Below, one piece after another: positions 44,672 through 53,985 of a stretch of DNA of 64,000 nucleotides. Both the position numbers and the translations under genes were made by a program. How positions within the stretch are numbered: the stretch's first letter is position 1; each line of letters starts with the position of its first letter. Origin of the DNA: Caldicellulosiruptor hydrothermalis 108 (GTDB lineage: Bacteria > Bacillota > Thermoanaerobacteria > Caldicellulosiruptorales > Caldicellulosiruptoraceae); NCBI RefSeq assembly GCF_000166355.1, contig NC_014652.1:960001-1024000 (forward strand). The letters run 5' to 3'. The notes beneath the pieces are model-generated. The model had not been told where the DNA came from. It did not search any database and saw nothing but the letters and a program-made list of their open reading frames with translations.

Positions 44672-45601
44672 ATGAATATACTCAGTATTTTCACAAATCC
44701 ATATTTGTGGGCGTCAACCATTGCAATGGCAGTACCGCTTGCACTTCCGGCAATTGGCGGTACTTTTTCAGAACGAGCTGGCGTTGTCAATATTTCTATG
44801 GAAGGAATAATGCTAATTTCGGCATTTGTCTCTGTTGCGTTTTCGGCATACTTTCACAATGCATGGCTTGGACTTTTAGGGGGAGTAATATCTGGTATTT
44901 TGGTAGCATATGTATTTGCATGGGCAGCTGCAAAGATGTACGCAAACCAGATAGTCCTTGGTATGGCTTTTAACATATTTGCGTCTGGTATCACTGCTTA
45001 CCTTTTCAATGCCATATATGGCCCGGAAGGGACACCTTTTGACACACCCAAACTTCCTGATGTTAGAATACCTGTGATAGATAGAATTCCTGTAATTGGA
45101 CAGATTTTAAGCGGACAAAATGTGATGGTTTATATAATGTTTGTTTTGATAATACTTAGCCAGTGGTTTTTGTTCAAGACAACCATAGGTTTGAGGCTAA
45201 GAGCAGTTGGCGAAAATCCAGAAGCTGCTGAGACAGCAGGTATCGATGTTGTAAAGATGAAATACTTAGGTATTATTCTGGGTGGGGCGTTTTCAGCTCT
45301 TGGCGGTGCTTATCTTTCGATTGGGGTTTTGAACAGTTTTTCGCCAGAGATGTCGTCAGGAAGAGGCTATATAGCTTTGGCTGCCATGATTTTTGGTAAG
45401 TGGACACCTGTGGGGTCATTTTTGGCATCACTTTTGTTTGGTTTTGCAACAGCCCTAAGCTATACACTGCAGGAATCATCAATTTCAAAAAACATTATCA
45501 TGATGTTACCATATGTAGTTACAATCTTAGCATTGATTGGAATAGGTGGTAAGAGCGTTGCACCTGCTGCCGACGGTATTCCTTACAGGCCTAAAAAATA
45601 G
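44672..45601 (+). CDS. Nucleoside ABC transporter permease 2 (YufQ/NupQ-like)
   Basis: 309 residues with eight to nine membrane segments, same BPD_transp_2 family. TFSERAGVVNISMEGIML near the start and LRLRAVGENPEAAETAGID (coupling loop) mark it as the partner of the preceding permease. It begins 1 base after that gene, with GTAGGAGGG about 10 bases upstream. Together with the ATPase and BMP protein it forms a complete importer. Confidence 0.93.
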   Translation: MNILSIFTNPYLWASTIAMAVPLALPAIGGTFSERAGVVNISMEGIMLISAFVSVAFSAYFHNAWLGLLGGVISGILVAYVFAWAAAKMYANQIVLGMAFNIFASGITAYLFNAIYGPEGTPFDTPKLPDVRIPVIDRIPVIGQILSGQNVMVYIMFVLIILSQWFLFKTTIGLRLRAVGENPEAAETAGIDVVKMKYLGIILGGAFSALGGAYLSIGVLNSFSPEMSSGRGYIALAAMIFGKWTPVGSFLASLLFGFATALSYTLQESSISKNIIMMLPYVVTILALIGIGGKSVAPAADGIPYRPKK

Positions 45602-45622
45602 AAAAAAGGGCGGGTGCGAGCA

Positions 45623-46354
45623 ATGGAAAGTTTTGAATTAGTAGGATATCCCCAAAGGTATGAGCTTGTGTTGAAGAGGTTAAAGCAACTCATTGAAGAA
45701 AAATTTAAAGAAGGCGACAAGCTTCCTTCTGAAATGGAACTTGCAAAGCTTTTTGGTGTGAGCAGAGCGACGCTCAGAGAAGCTTTAAGGATATTGGAAG
45801 AAGAAGGCTATGTTGTAAGAAAACATGGTATTGGGACTTTTGTATCATCACGGCCAATTTTGCAATCTGGAATGGAAGAGCTTCAGAGCATAACAAAGTT
45901 AATGGAAAAACAGGGGTACAAGCCGCACACGAAAGATATTGTTGTTACTAAAACCTATCCAAACGCAAAAGAGGCTCATATGCTCAGAATATCGCCAGCT
46001 GAAGAGATTATCAAAATAGAAAGAGTACGACTTGCGGAGAGTATTCCCGTTGTTTATTGTGTTGATAGACTTCCTGCAAAGCTATTTTCATCTGAGTTTA
46101 AATTTGTAGGAGAGTCGTTATTTGACTATTTAAATGATAAACTGGGAATATATATTGCGTATGCAATCTCTGATATCATCCCAATGCTTGCTGAGAAAAA
46201 TAATGTGTATAAAAAGCTTGAACTTGAAAAGAGTGATGTTGTTCTTTTGCTTGACCAGGTTCATTTTGACCAAAACGACATTCCAATTTTGTATTCTTCA
46301 AACTATTTCTCACCCAAAAAATTCAGATTCTATATTGTGAGAAAGAGGGTATAA
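45623..46354 (+). CDS. GntR family transcriptional regulator (HutC/UTRA type)
   Basis: 243 residues from ATG at 45623 (AAGGGCGGGTG about 6 bases upstream; an in-frame GTG at 45614 lies inside that site). The winged helix-turn-helix occupies about residues 10-75 (LPSEMELAKLFGVSRATLREAL), and the UTRA effector domain follows (about 95-240). Being inside the operon it most likely autoregulates through the palindromes at 40139-40172. The inducer is presumably a nucleoside or sugar phosphate; not determinable. Confidence 0.92.
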   Translation: MESFELVGYPQRYELVLKRLKQLIEEKFKEGDKLPSEMELAKLFGVSRATLREALRILEEEGYVVRKHGIGTFVSSRPILQSGMEELQSITKLMEKQGYKPHTKDIVVTKTYPNAKEAHMLRISPAEEIIKIERVRLAESIPVVYCVDRLPAKLFSSEFKFVGESLFDYLNDKLGIYIAYAISDIIPMLAEKNNVYKKLELEKSDVVLLLDQVHFDQNDIPILYSSNYFSPKKFRFYIVRKRV

Positions 46355-46357
46355 AAA

Positions 46358-46774
46358 ATGAAGTATTTGGACAGGGTTGATGAACAAACTGCGTATTTTT
46401 TAAACTTGGCAAAAGAAGCTCAAAAAAAGGCATATGCACCGTACTCACGCTTCAAGGTTGGAGCAGCAGCTGTTGGTAGCAGTAGAAAGGTGTATACAGG
46501 GTGCAACATAGAAAATGCTTCATATCCACTTTCCATTTGTGCAGAAAGGGTTGCACTATTTAAAGCTATATCAGAAGGTGAGAGCAAAATAAAAGCTCTT
46601 TATATCATCGGTCCTGAGAATGAGCCTATATCGCCGTGTGGTGCGTGCAGACAGGTGATTTTTGAACTTGCAAGAAATAGTACTATTTATCTTTCAAATT
46701 GTGATATGACAAAAGTAATAGAAACTAATAGCAAAGAACTTTTGCCATACGGATTTGACTTGAAAGAAAGATGA
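46358..46774 (+). CDS. cdd: Cytidine deaminase
   Basis: 138 residues, the small tetrameric form. CNIENASYPLSICAERVAL carries the zinc-ligand Cys and catalytic Glu (C-A-E), and SPCGACRQV the other two cysteines. It deaminates cytidine and deoxycytidine to uridine forms, feeding the pyrimidine-nucleoside phosphorylase at 46992. It starts 3 bases after the regulator gene. Confidence 0.96.
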   Translation: MKYLDRVDEQTAYFLNLAKEAQKKAYAPYSRFKVGAAAVGSSRKVYTGCNIENASYPLSICAERVALFKAISEGESKIKALYIIGPENEPISPCGACRQVIFELARNSTIYLSNCDMTKVIETNSKELLPYGFDLKER

Positions 46775-46802
46775 AATTAAGGTGGGAGGGAGATTATCCA
46801 AG

Positions 46803-46973
46803 GTGAAAGTAGTATTTCTTTCTCTTATCACAGGATTTATTGTCGGTGCTATATTCAGACTTCTAAAGCTTCCAATTCCTGCACCAAATGCTCTTGCAGG
46901 AATAATGGGTATATTTGGGATATTTTTGGGAGCTGTTTTTGTTGAGCAGATTCTTAAGTTGTTAACAAAGTAG
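46803..46973 (+). CDS. XapX-domain small membrane protein
   Basis: 56 residues from GTG at 46803, with GGGAGGGAG 10 bases upstream; a GTG at 46782 would start in that ribosome site. Two membrane helices with the PxPxP turn (FRLLKLPIPAPNALAGIMGI), the XapX/DUF1427 pattern. The domain was named after the E. coli xanthosine locus, so finding it between cdd and the pyrimidine phosphorylase supports a general link with nucleoside utilisation. Its biochemical role is unknown. Confidence 0.85.
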   Translation: MKVVFLSLITGFIVGAIFRLLKLPIPAPNALAGIMGIFGIFLGAVFVEQILKLLTK

Positions 46974-46991
46974 AACAAGAAGGTGAAAAGC

Positions 46992-48317
46992 GTGCTGGTG
47001 ACAGAGATTATTAGGAAAAAACGTGATGGTGAGATCTTGAGCAAAGAAGAACTTGAATTTATTGTGAATGGGTATGTAAAAGGCGAAATTCCAGACTATC
47101 AGATGTCTGCTTTCTTGATGGCTATATATTTTAGAGGGATGTCAAAAGATGAGCTTGTAGAACTTACCATGCTCATGGCAAAATCAGGCAAGATGGTAGA
47201 CCTGGGCAGTATAGAGGGTATCAAGGTTGACAAACACTCAAGTGGTGGTATTGCTGACACAACAACCTTGGTCTTAATACCACTGGCAGCATCTTGCGGT
47301 GTAAAGGTTGCAAAGATGTCAGGACGAGGGCTTTCTCACACAGGTGGGACAATTGACAAGTTGGAGTCAATCCCAGGTTTTAAAACAGAGCTTTCAGAAG
47401 ATGAGTTTATAGAAGCAGTAAATAAAGTTGGTGCGGCAATTGTTGGGCAGTCAGAAAGCCTTGTTCCTGCAGACAAAAAGATATATGCTTTAAGAGATGT
47501 CACAGGTACAGTTGAATCTATACCACTTATAGCATCTTCCATCATGAGCAAAAAGATTGCAGCTGGTAGTGATAAGATAATACTTGATGTCAAGTTTGGC
47601 AAAGGTGCTTTCATGAAAGAGTATGAAAAGGCAAAAGAGCTTGCTAATACTATGGTTGAGATTGGAACTTTGGCAGGAAGAGAAACTGTGGCATATGTTA
47701 CAGATATGAATCAGCCACTTGGTCTTATGATTGGCAACGCTCTTGAGGTTATTGAAGCAATAGAGGTCTTAAAAGGCAGAGGACATGAAGATTTGAAGAA
47801 TCTTTGTATTGAATTTGCATCTGAGATGATGATTATGGCTGGAGTTGAAAAGGAGAAAAAATTAGCACAAGAAAGAGCAATTGAGAGCATTGAAAAAGGG
47901 CATGCTCTTGAAAAATTTAGAGAAATTATAAAAAACCAAGGTGGAGACCCTGAAATAGTTGACAATTATTCTTTGTTACCACAAGCCAAATATACTTATG
48001 AACTAAAATGCGATGAAGATATGTATATTAAAGATATTGATGCTCTCAAACTTGGGCTTTGCGCACTAAAACTTGGAGCAGGAAGACAAAGAAAAGAAGA
48101 CAAGATTGACTATGCGGTTGGAATTCAACTTTTTGGTAAAATAGGCGACAAAATAGCCAAGAATATGCCGTTTGCTAAAATCTATGCAAATGATGAAAAA
48201 AGGCTTGAAGAAGCCATCTCAGATGTGAAAACTGCATTTGAGTTTTCAAAAGCGCCTGTTCCAAAAAGAAAAGTAATATTTGCAAAGATAACAAAAGATA
48301 ATGTTTTTGAATTTTAA
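46992..48317 (+). CDS. pdp: Pyrimidine-nucleoside phosphorylase
   Basis: 441 residues from GTG at 46992 (AAGGTG 6 bases upstream). The thymidine/pyrimidine phosphorylase signature KMSGRGLSHTGGTIDKLES is intact, as is DKHSSGGIADTTTL (phosphate-binding). Alpha helical N-domain, alpha/beta domain, and C-terminal domain (about 345-435) are complete. It splits uridine, deoxyuridine and thymidine to base and (deoxy)ribose-1-phosphate. The Firmicute type generally accepts both uridine and thymidine, so Pdp rather than DeoA is preferred. Confidence 0.93.
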   Translation: MLVTEIIRKKRDGEILSKEELEFIVNGYVKGEIPDYQMSAFLMAIYFRGMSKDELVELTMLMAKSGKMVDLGSIEGIKVDKHSSGGIADTTTLVLIPLAASCGVKVAKMSGRGLSHTGGTIDKLESIPGFKTELSEDEFIEAVNKVGAAIVGQSESLVPADKKIYALRDVTGTVESIPLIASSIMSKKIAAGSDKIILDVKFGKGAFMKEYEKAKELANTMVEIGTLAGRETVAYVTDMNQPLGLMIGNALEVIEAIEVLKGRGHEDLKNLCIEFASEMMIMAGVEKEKKLAQERAIESIEKGHALEKFREIIKNQGGDPEIVDNYSLLPQAKYTYELKCDEDMYIKDIDALKLGLCALKLGAGRQRKEDKIDYAVGIQLFGKIGDKIAKNMPFAKIYANDEKRLEEAISDVKTAFEFSKAPVPKRKVIFAKITKDNVFEF

Positions 48318-48337
48318 ATTACGTGGAGGGGAACATG

Positions 48338-49000
48338 ATGACCAGAGAAGAGATTGCAAAGTTTATTGACCATACACTTTTGAAGTCCTCTGCAACACCT
48401 GCAGATATAAAGAAACTATGTGATGAGGCTCTGAAATACTCGTTTGCCTCTGTTTGTGTGAATCCTTATTATGTAAAATTGTGTAAGGAATATTTGAAAG
48501 AGTCAAATGTCAAAGTGGCAACTGTGATAGGTTTTCCACTTGGTGCAAACACTCTTAAAACAAAGGTGTTTGAAGCAAAAGAAGCTTTTGAAAACGGTGC
48601 TGATGAGATAGATATGGTTATAAATATTGGAGCTATGCTAAGTGGTGACACAGATTATGTTTACGAAGAGATCAAGAGCATTGTTGATGTTGCAAAAGAG
48701 TATTCAAATAAAATAGTAAAGGTAATAATTGAAACATCTGAACTTGACAATGAAAAGAAGATAGAAGCATGCAAAATTGCAGCCGCAGCAGGCGCAGATT
48801 TTGTAAAAACTTCCACGGGTTTTTCTAAAAGCGGTGCAAAGTATGAGGATATACTTCTTATGAGAAAAGTTATAGGAGAGAAGTTGAAAATCAAGGCCTC
48901 AGGTGGAATTAGAACGTTTGAAGATGCTCTTTTGATGATACAAGCAGGTGCAAGCAGGATAGGTACAAGCAGCGGTGTAGCAATTGTGGGTGGGGAATAA
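48338..49000 (+). CDS. deoC: Deoxyribose-phosphate aldolase
   Basis: 220 residues from ATG at 48338 (GGAGGGG 6 bases upstream; the adjacent ATG at 48335 and GTG at 48323 are too close to it). A TIM barrel with the Schiff-base lysine in FVKTSTGFSK and the second conserved Lys in IKASGGIRT. It cleaves deoxyribose-5-phosphate to acetaldehyde and glyceraldehyde-3-phosphate, downstream of DeoB. Confidence 0.96.
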   Translation: MTREEIAKFIDHTLLKSSATPADIKKLCDEALKYSFASVCVNPYYVKLCKEYLKESNVKVATVIGFPLGANTLKTKVFEAKEAFENGADEIDMVINIGAMLSGDTDYVYEEIKSIVDVAKEYSNKIVKVIIETSELDNEKKIEACKIAAAAGADFVKTSTGFSKSGAKYEDILLMRKVIGEKLKIKASGGIRTFEDALLMIQAGASRIGTSSGVAIVGGE

Positions 49001-49041
49001 AAATAACCTCAAGTATTCGTTTTTGGAGGGAAGATTTTTAA

Positions 49042-50214
49042 ATGAGAGTTATATTAATTGTTCTTGACAGTGTGGGTGTCGGTGCGCTTGACGATGCAAA
49101 TCTTTACGGCGATGAAGGGAGCAATACTCTTTCAAATACTTCTTATGCAGTTGGAGGCCTTGAACTTAAGAACTTATACAAGCTTGGGATAGGAAACATT
49201 ACAGACATAAAAGGTACACCACCAAATCCCAATCCTATTGGAGTTTTTGGTAAAAGCAAGGAAATGTCAAAGGGCAAGGATACTATAACCGGTCACTGGG
49301 AGATAGCTGGTGTTGTGTTAGAAGAGCCTTTCAAGACATTTCCAAATGGTTTTCCTGAAGATTTGATTCAGGAATTTGAAAAAAGGATTGGGAGAAAAGT
49401 TCTTGGCAACAAAGTTGCATCTGGCACAGAGATAATAAAAGAGCTTGGAGAAGAGCATATAAAAACCGGCTATCCAATTGTTTATACTTCTGCTGACTCT
49501 GTATTTCAAATAGCTGCTCACGAAGAGGTTATTCCTCTTGAGGAGCTATATAGGATATGCCAAATAGCAAGGCAGCTTCTTGTTGGAAAATATCTTGTTG
49601 CAAGAGTAATTGCAAGGCCATTTGTGGGGAAAGATAGGAACAGTTTTGTAAGAACTTATAACAGAAAAGACTTTGCAGTTGAGCCACCTTATAATACGCT
49701 GCTTGACAATATTAAAGAAGCAGGTTTTGAATGTGTGGGAATAGGCAAGATAGAGGATATTTTTGCCAAAAGAGGACTGACAAAGAGTATTCACACAGAA
49801 GGAAACATGGACGGGATTGACAAAACCTTGAAGGCGATGGATGAAGTTGACAAAGGACTAATTTTTACAAACCTTGTTGATTATGATATGCTGTATGGTC
49901 ACAGAAATGACCCTCATGGTTATGCAAAGGCTTTAATAGACTTTGACACAAGGCTTCCCGAAATCATGGAAAAGCTTAAAAAAGATGATATTTTAATAAT
50001 CACTGCAGACCATGGTTGTGACCCGACAACACCTTCAACAGATCATTCGCGTGAACATGTGCCAATACTTGTGTATGGTCAAAATATCAAAAAAGGATAT
50101 GACCTTGGAACAAGAAATAGTTTTTCTGATATTGGTCAGACAATAGCAGAGTATTTGAATGTAAAACCTTTAAGGTTTGGAGAGAGTTTTTTAAAAGAAA
50201 TTGTGATAAAATAG
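49042..50214 (+). CDS. deoB: Phosphopentomutase
   Basis: 390 residues, alkaline-phosphatase-like metalloenzyme. [14 protein letters not shown] binds metal, [10 protein letters not shown] carries the phosphorylated threonine, and [18 protein letters not shown] is the C-terminal metal site. It converts (deoxy)ribose-1-phosphate to the 5-phosphate. TTGGAGGG precedes the ATG. It links the phosphorylases at 46992 and 50232 to DeoC and the pentose phosphate pathway. Confidence 0.96.
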   Translation: MRVILIVLDSVGVGALDDANLYGDEGSNTLSNTSYAVGGLELKNLYKLGIGNITDIKGTPPNPNPIGVFGKSKEMSKGKDTITGHWEIAGVVLEEPFKTFPNGFPEDLIQEFEKRIGRKVLGNKVASGTEIIKELGEEHIKTGYPIVYTSADSVFQIAAHEEVIPLEELYRICQIARQLLVGKYLVARVIARPFVGKDRNSFVRTYNRKDFAVEPPYNTLLDNIKEAGFECVGIGKIEDIFAKRGLTKSIHTEGNMDGIDKTLKAMDEVDKGLIFTNLVDYDMLYGHRNDPHGYAKALIDFDTRLPEIMEKLKKDDILIITADHGCDPTTPSTDHSREHVPILVYGQNIKKGYDLGTRNSFSDIGQTIAEYLNVKPLRFGESFLKEIVIK

Positions 50215-50231
50215 CTATTGAGGTGATTTTT

Positions 50232-51050
50232 ATGTCGTATTATGAAAGGGTAAAAGAAGCATCAGAATTTATAAAAAGTAAGATTCCAAACGTGCCAGAG
50301 GTTGCTATTATTCTGGGCAGTGGACTTGGTGGTTTTGCGGATACAATGGAAGATAAAATTGAAATCAAATATTCAGAGATACCTCATTTTCCTGTGTCTA
50401 CTGTCAAGGGACACAAAGGCAACTTGGTTTTTGGAAGAGTAAAAGGAAGAGAGGTTTTGGCCTTTCAGGGAAGATTTCATCTTTATGAAGGGTATAAGGT
50501 TGAAGAGGTTGTATTTGGTGTGAGGGCAGCAGGACTTTTGGGAGTGAAAAACCTTATTGTTACAAACGCGGCAGGTGGAATTTCGCCTCTGCTTTCTCCT
50601 GGAGATTTGATGGTGATAAAAGACCATATAAATCTCTCAGGCGAGAACCCGGCAATTGGGCCGGAAGCAGAAAGATTTGGTGAAAGGTTTTTTGATATGA
50701 CATATGCATATGACAGGGAGATAATTGAAAAAGCAAAAGATGTTTACAAGAAAAATGGAGTTGATTATAAAGAAGGTGTATACGCATTTTTAAAAGGTCC
50801 TTCATATGAAACACCTTCGGAGATAAGGATGCTAAAAATCCTTGGCGCTGATGCGGTTGGCATGTCAACAGTTCCGGAAGTTATTGCGGCTCGGCAGATG
50901 AATATCAAAGTTTTTGGAATTTCATGTATTACAAACATGGCAGCAGGAATTCTTGAAAAGAAACTTTCACATGAAGAGGTCATAGAAGTTTCAAAGATGG
51001 TTGAGGAAAAGTTTATAAAAATAATTAGGGATTTGATAGAGATTATTTAA
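50232..51050 (+). CDS. punA: Purine nucleoside phosphorylase
   Basis: 272 residues from ATG at 50232 (GAGGTG 6-7 bases upstream; the GTG at 50223 lies inside it). Trimeric PNP family: ILGSGLGGF, HxGxNLVFG.VKGR, TNAAGGISP and the C-terminal GISCITNMAAG with the Asn that selects guanosine and inosine. It releases purine base and ribose-1-phosphate. It closes the operon, followed by a strong terminator. Confidence 0.94.
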   Translation: MSYYERVKEASEFIKSKIPNVPEVAIILGSGLGGFADTMEDKIEIKYSEIPHFPVSTVKGHKGNLVFGRVKGREVLAFQGRFHLYEGYKVEEVVFGVRAAGLLGVKNLIVTNAAGGISPLLSPGDLMVIKDHINLSGENPAIGPEAERFGERFFDMTYAYDREIIEKAKDVYKKNGVDYKEGVYAFLKGPSYETPSEIRMLKILGADAVGMSTVPEVIAARQMNIKVFGISCITNMAAGILEKKLSHEEVIEVSKMVEEKFIKIIRDLIEII

Positions 51051-51071
51051 AAAAGAAAAGTAAATACTTAT

Positions 51072-51116
51072 AAATCCTACACTGCAAAGCTTTTGTGCAG
51101 TGTAGGATTTTTGTTT
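51072..51116 (+). terminator. Terminator of the nucleoside operon
   Basis: AAATCCTACACTGCA (51072-51086) pairs perfectly over 15 bp with TGCAGTGTAGGATTT (51096-51110), then TTGTTTATT. Confidence 0.95.
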
Positions 51117-51187
51117 ATTATACAAAAAAAGCGGGTAAAAATAAATTTGGGATATTATTTTTTCCTGCGGGGAGGGAAAATTGCTGT

Positions 51188-51541
51188 ATGAAAAGGGTGT
51201 TGATAGTAGATGATGCAGCATTTGTGAGGTATTCCTTGAGACAGACATTAGAAAAACATGGGTTTGAAGTTGTGGGTGAAGCATGTGATGGAAAAAGCTG
51301 TATAAAACTTTTTCAGCAGCTTCATCCAGACATAGTGACTCTTGATATTACAATGCCAGAGATGAATGGTATAGAGGTTTTGAAAAAGATTATGGAGATT
51401 GACAAAAATGCAAAAGTTGTCATGATAACTGCTTTAGGGCAAGAAGAAAAGGTAAAAGAGGCAGTATTAAATGGGGCAAAAGGGTTTATTGTAAAGCCGT
51501 ACAAAGAAGAGCATTTAGTAAAGGTCTTGGCTTCTTTATAA
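51188..51541 (+). CDS. cheY: Response regulator CheY
   Basis: 117 residues, a single receiver domain from ATG at 51188 (GGGGAGGGA upstream). Asp8-Asp9 and the phosphorylation site Asp53 (VTLDITMPEMNG), conserved Thr in MITALG and Lys in VKPYKEE are present. It lacks an output domain, so it should act by binding the flagellar switch or as a phosphate sink. cheA begins 20 bases after its stop. Confidence 0.93.
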   Translation: MKRVLIVDDAAFVRYSLRQTLEKHGFEVVGEACDGKSCIKLFQQLHPDIVTLDITMPEMNGIEVLKKIMEIDKNAKVVMITALGQEEKVKEAVLNGAKGFIVKPYKEEHLVKVLASL

Positions 51542-51561
51542 AAAGATGAGAAGGTGAGACT

Positions 51562-53463
51562 GTGAATGAGGCACAAAAAGACCCTATGTTTGAGATATTT
51601 GTCAGTGAAGCAAAAGAGATAGTAAGTTCGCTTGAGAGGATTTTTATTGAACTCAAAGAAGGAAACAGAAACTTTGATGTAGCAGTGGCAGAAGCTTTGA
51701 GATTTTTCCATACATTAAAAGGTTCCTCAGCGATGATGGGGTTTGATGACATATCCAAGGTTTGTCACAGGGTTGAAGACATCTTTGTTTGTATGAGAGA
51801 TGAAGGTAAACTACCAACAAACCTTGATAATTTTATTTTAGACATGTTAAAGTTAATAGATTTTTTAACCATTCAGATAAATCGTATAGAAAACTCACAG
51901 CAGCCTCAAGATGCAGAAAATATCGAAGAGGTTTTAGAAAAGGTTGAAATGAGCTTGGCAGAAAATGATAAGGTGCAAGCTGAAAGTGAGAAAAGATATC
52001 ATATAAGGCTGCTTTTTGAAGAAGGCTGGGAAATGGAGAATTTGAGGGCTTTTTTAATTGTCCAAAATTTGAAACAGTATGTGAAGGTTCTGGAATACTT
52101 ACCTTCTGATATTGAGAGTAATATGGCATCTTCAGAAAAAATCAAAAAAGAGGGTTTTTTTATTTCAATTGAAACTCTACTTAAAAAAGAGGATGTGGTA
52201 AAACTTTTTGAAAGTTTTGCATGGGTAACAGATATCAAGGTTGAAGAGGTATCTGAGAAAGCTTCCTTAACCAAGGAGATAAGTTCATGGCAAAATGCTA
52301 TACACTCTACCAATAAACTAATAAACGTTAATATTGAAAAAGTTGATAAACTAATAGACCTCATTGGAGAGGTGGTAATAACCTTTTCCATGATTGTTCA
52401 ACATCAAGAAATAAAAACTGATGAGAATAGCAGTTTCAAAAATTTAACACTCCAGATGTCAAAGCTAATAAGAGAACTTCAAGAAGTTGCAATGTCAATG
52501 CGTATGCTACCGCTTTCTTCTACATTTCAAAGGCTAAAAAGGACCATTATTGAGATGTCTGCAAAACTTCAAAAACCAGTTGATGTTCATATCACCGGGG
52601 AGGAGACAGAACTTGACAAGGTTTTGATAGAACACTTAACAGACCCACTGATTCATATAGTTAGAAATGCTGTGGACCATGGAATAGAAGACAAAGAAGA
52701 AAGGTTAAAAAAAGGTAAAGGTACAACTGGTAATGTGTATATCAGTGCTAAAAATAGCGGGTCTGAAGTAGTTATTAGCATTGAGGATGATGGCAGAGGT
52801 CTTAATAAAGAGAAAATCTTACAAAGAGCTTTAGAAAGAGGCCTTATAACCTCACCTGATGATATTGGAGAAGATGAGATTTTTGAGTTAATATTTCAGC
52901 CAGGATTTTCTACAAAAGAAGAAGCGACAGAATACTCAGGAAGAGGTGTGGGGCTTGACATTGTGAAAAATAGCGTTCAAAAAATTGGTGGAAGAATTTT
53001 TGTTGAGTCTGAAAAGGACAGGGGCACAAGATTTACAATTAGAATACCTCTCACTTTGGCAATAATTGACGGAATGTTAATTGATGTTGATGGCAATGTC
53101 TTTGTTGTACCTTTGAGCTCAATAGTAGAGACATTTAAACTTGAAAAACAGCAGATAGTATTGGAAAACGAAATTCCGTTTGTGTACAGAAGAGGCATAT
53201 GTTTTAGTGTAATTGATTTGAACAAGATGTTTTATGGGAAAGACATGCTTGCCAAAGAAAGACCTTTTTATCTGGGTATACTTGTTACAAATGGTGAGAA
53301 GAATGGTGTTTTGCTTGTGGACAATATGATTTCTCAGCAACAGATAGTTATAAAAACTATGCCTGCTATTTTAAAGCAGGTAAGAGGCATTTCAGGGTGT
53401 ACACTTCTTGGAAGTGGGAATATAGCATTTATTTTGGATATTGATGCTTTGCTTGAAAGGTAG
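51562..53463 (+). CDS. cheA: Chemotaxis histidine kinase CheA
   Basis: 633 residues from GTG at 51562 (AGAAGGTGAG upstream). P1 phosphotransfer domain with His50 in RFFHTLKGSSAMMG, a middle CheY-binding-like domain (about 145-230), P3 dimerisation (about 255-310), P4 ATPase with HIVRNAVDHGIE, DDGRGL and GRGVGLD motifs (about 315-495), and a CheW-like P5 (about 500-633). It phosphorylates CheY in response to receptor arrays. The stop abuts the next gene. Confidence 0.95.
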   Translation: MNEAQKDPMFEIFVSEAKEIVSSLERIFIELKEGNRNFDVAVAEALRFFHTLKGSSAMMGFDDISKVCHRVEDIFVCMRDEGKLPTNLDNFILDMLKLIDFLTIQINRIENSQQPQDAENIEEVLEKVEMSLAENDKVQAESEKRYHIRLLFEEGWEMENLRAFLIVQNLKQYVKVLEYLPSDIESNMASSEKIKKEGFFISIETLLKKEDVVKLFESFAWVTDIKVEEVSEKASLTKEISSWQNAIHSTNKLINVNIEKVDKLIDLIGEVVITFSMIVQHQEIKTDENSSFKNLTLQMSKLIRELQEVAMSMRMLPLSSTFQRLKRTIIEMSAKLQKPVDVHITGEETELDKVLIEHLTDPLIHIVRNAVDHGIEDKEERLKKGKGTTGNVYISAKNSGSEVVISIEDDGRGLNKEKILQRALERGLITSPDDIGEDEIFELIFQPGFSTKEEATEYSGRGVGLDIVKNSVQKIGGRIFVESEKDRGTRFTIRIPLTLAIIDGMLIDVDGNVFVVPLSSIVETFKLEKQQIVLENEIPFVYRRGICFSVIDLNKMFYGKDMLAKERPFYLGILVTNGEKNGVLLVDNMISQQQIVIKTMPAILKQVRGISGCTLLGSGNIAFILDIDALLER

Positions 53464-53472
53464 GTGAGAAAA

Positions 53473-53955
53473 GTGCAGGAAGATTTGCTCAGCAACAAAG
53501 TGGATGAGTTTGAAGAAGCTATGAAAGATATGTACCTTATATTTAAAGTGGATGACCAGTTATATGGAATAGAGATTAAGTATGTCATAGAGATTATAGG
53601 TCTTTTGCCCATAACCTATGTGCCAAATCAAGAAGAATATGTTAAAGGAATAATTAATTTGAGGGGCAAAATCATTCCTGTGATTGATGCAAGAATGAGG
53701 CTTTCAAAGCCTCAAAAGGAGTACAACGAAAGGACCTGTGTAATTGTCACAAGCATAGATGATTTTTTGGCTGGCATTATTGTTGACCATGTGAGCGAGG
53801 TTGCTGTGATAAACAAGGACCAAATTAGTTCTTTGCCACAAACATATGAAAAGATAGATGAAAGGTTTTTCAGAGGTGTTGCAAGCTTAAATGAAAGACT
53901 TGTATTGATACTTGATTGTGAAACTTTTGTCAAGCCTGATAGGATAAATCTCTAA
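53473..53955 (+). CDS. cheW: Chemotaxis coupling protein CheW
   Basis: 160 residues from GTG at 53473 (TAGGTGAG 5-6 bases upstream); a GTG at 53464 lies too near that site. CheW SH3-like fold with YLIFKVDDQLYGIEIKYV at the start and GIINLRGKIIPVID in the middle. It couples receptors to CheA. cheA ends 9 bases upstream; the MCP gene follows after 30 bases. Confidence 0.94.
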   Translation: MQEDLLSNKVDEFEEAMKDMYLIFKVDDQLYGIEIKYVIEIIGLLPITYVPNQEEYVKGIINLRGKIIPVIDARMRLSKPQKEYNERTCVIVTSIDDFLAGIIVDHVSEVAVINKDQISSLPQTYEKIDERFFRGVASLNERLVLILDCETFVKPDRINL

Positions 53956-53985
53956 AAAAAATAAATGAAAGGGGATAGGTGGTTT

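Noticed and set aside
51095-51187. Longer N-terminus of CheY (31 extra residues)
   Set aside because: It begins inside the previous operon's terminator and encodes the ribosome-site region. CheY starts at MKRVLIVDD.
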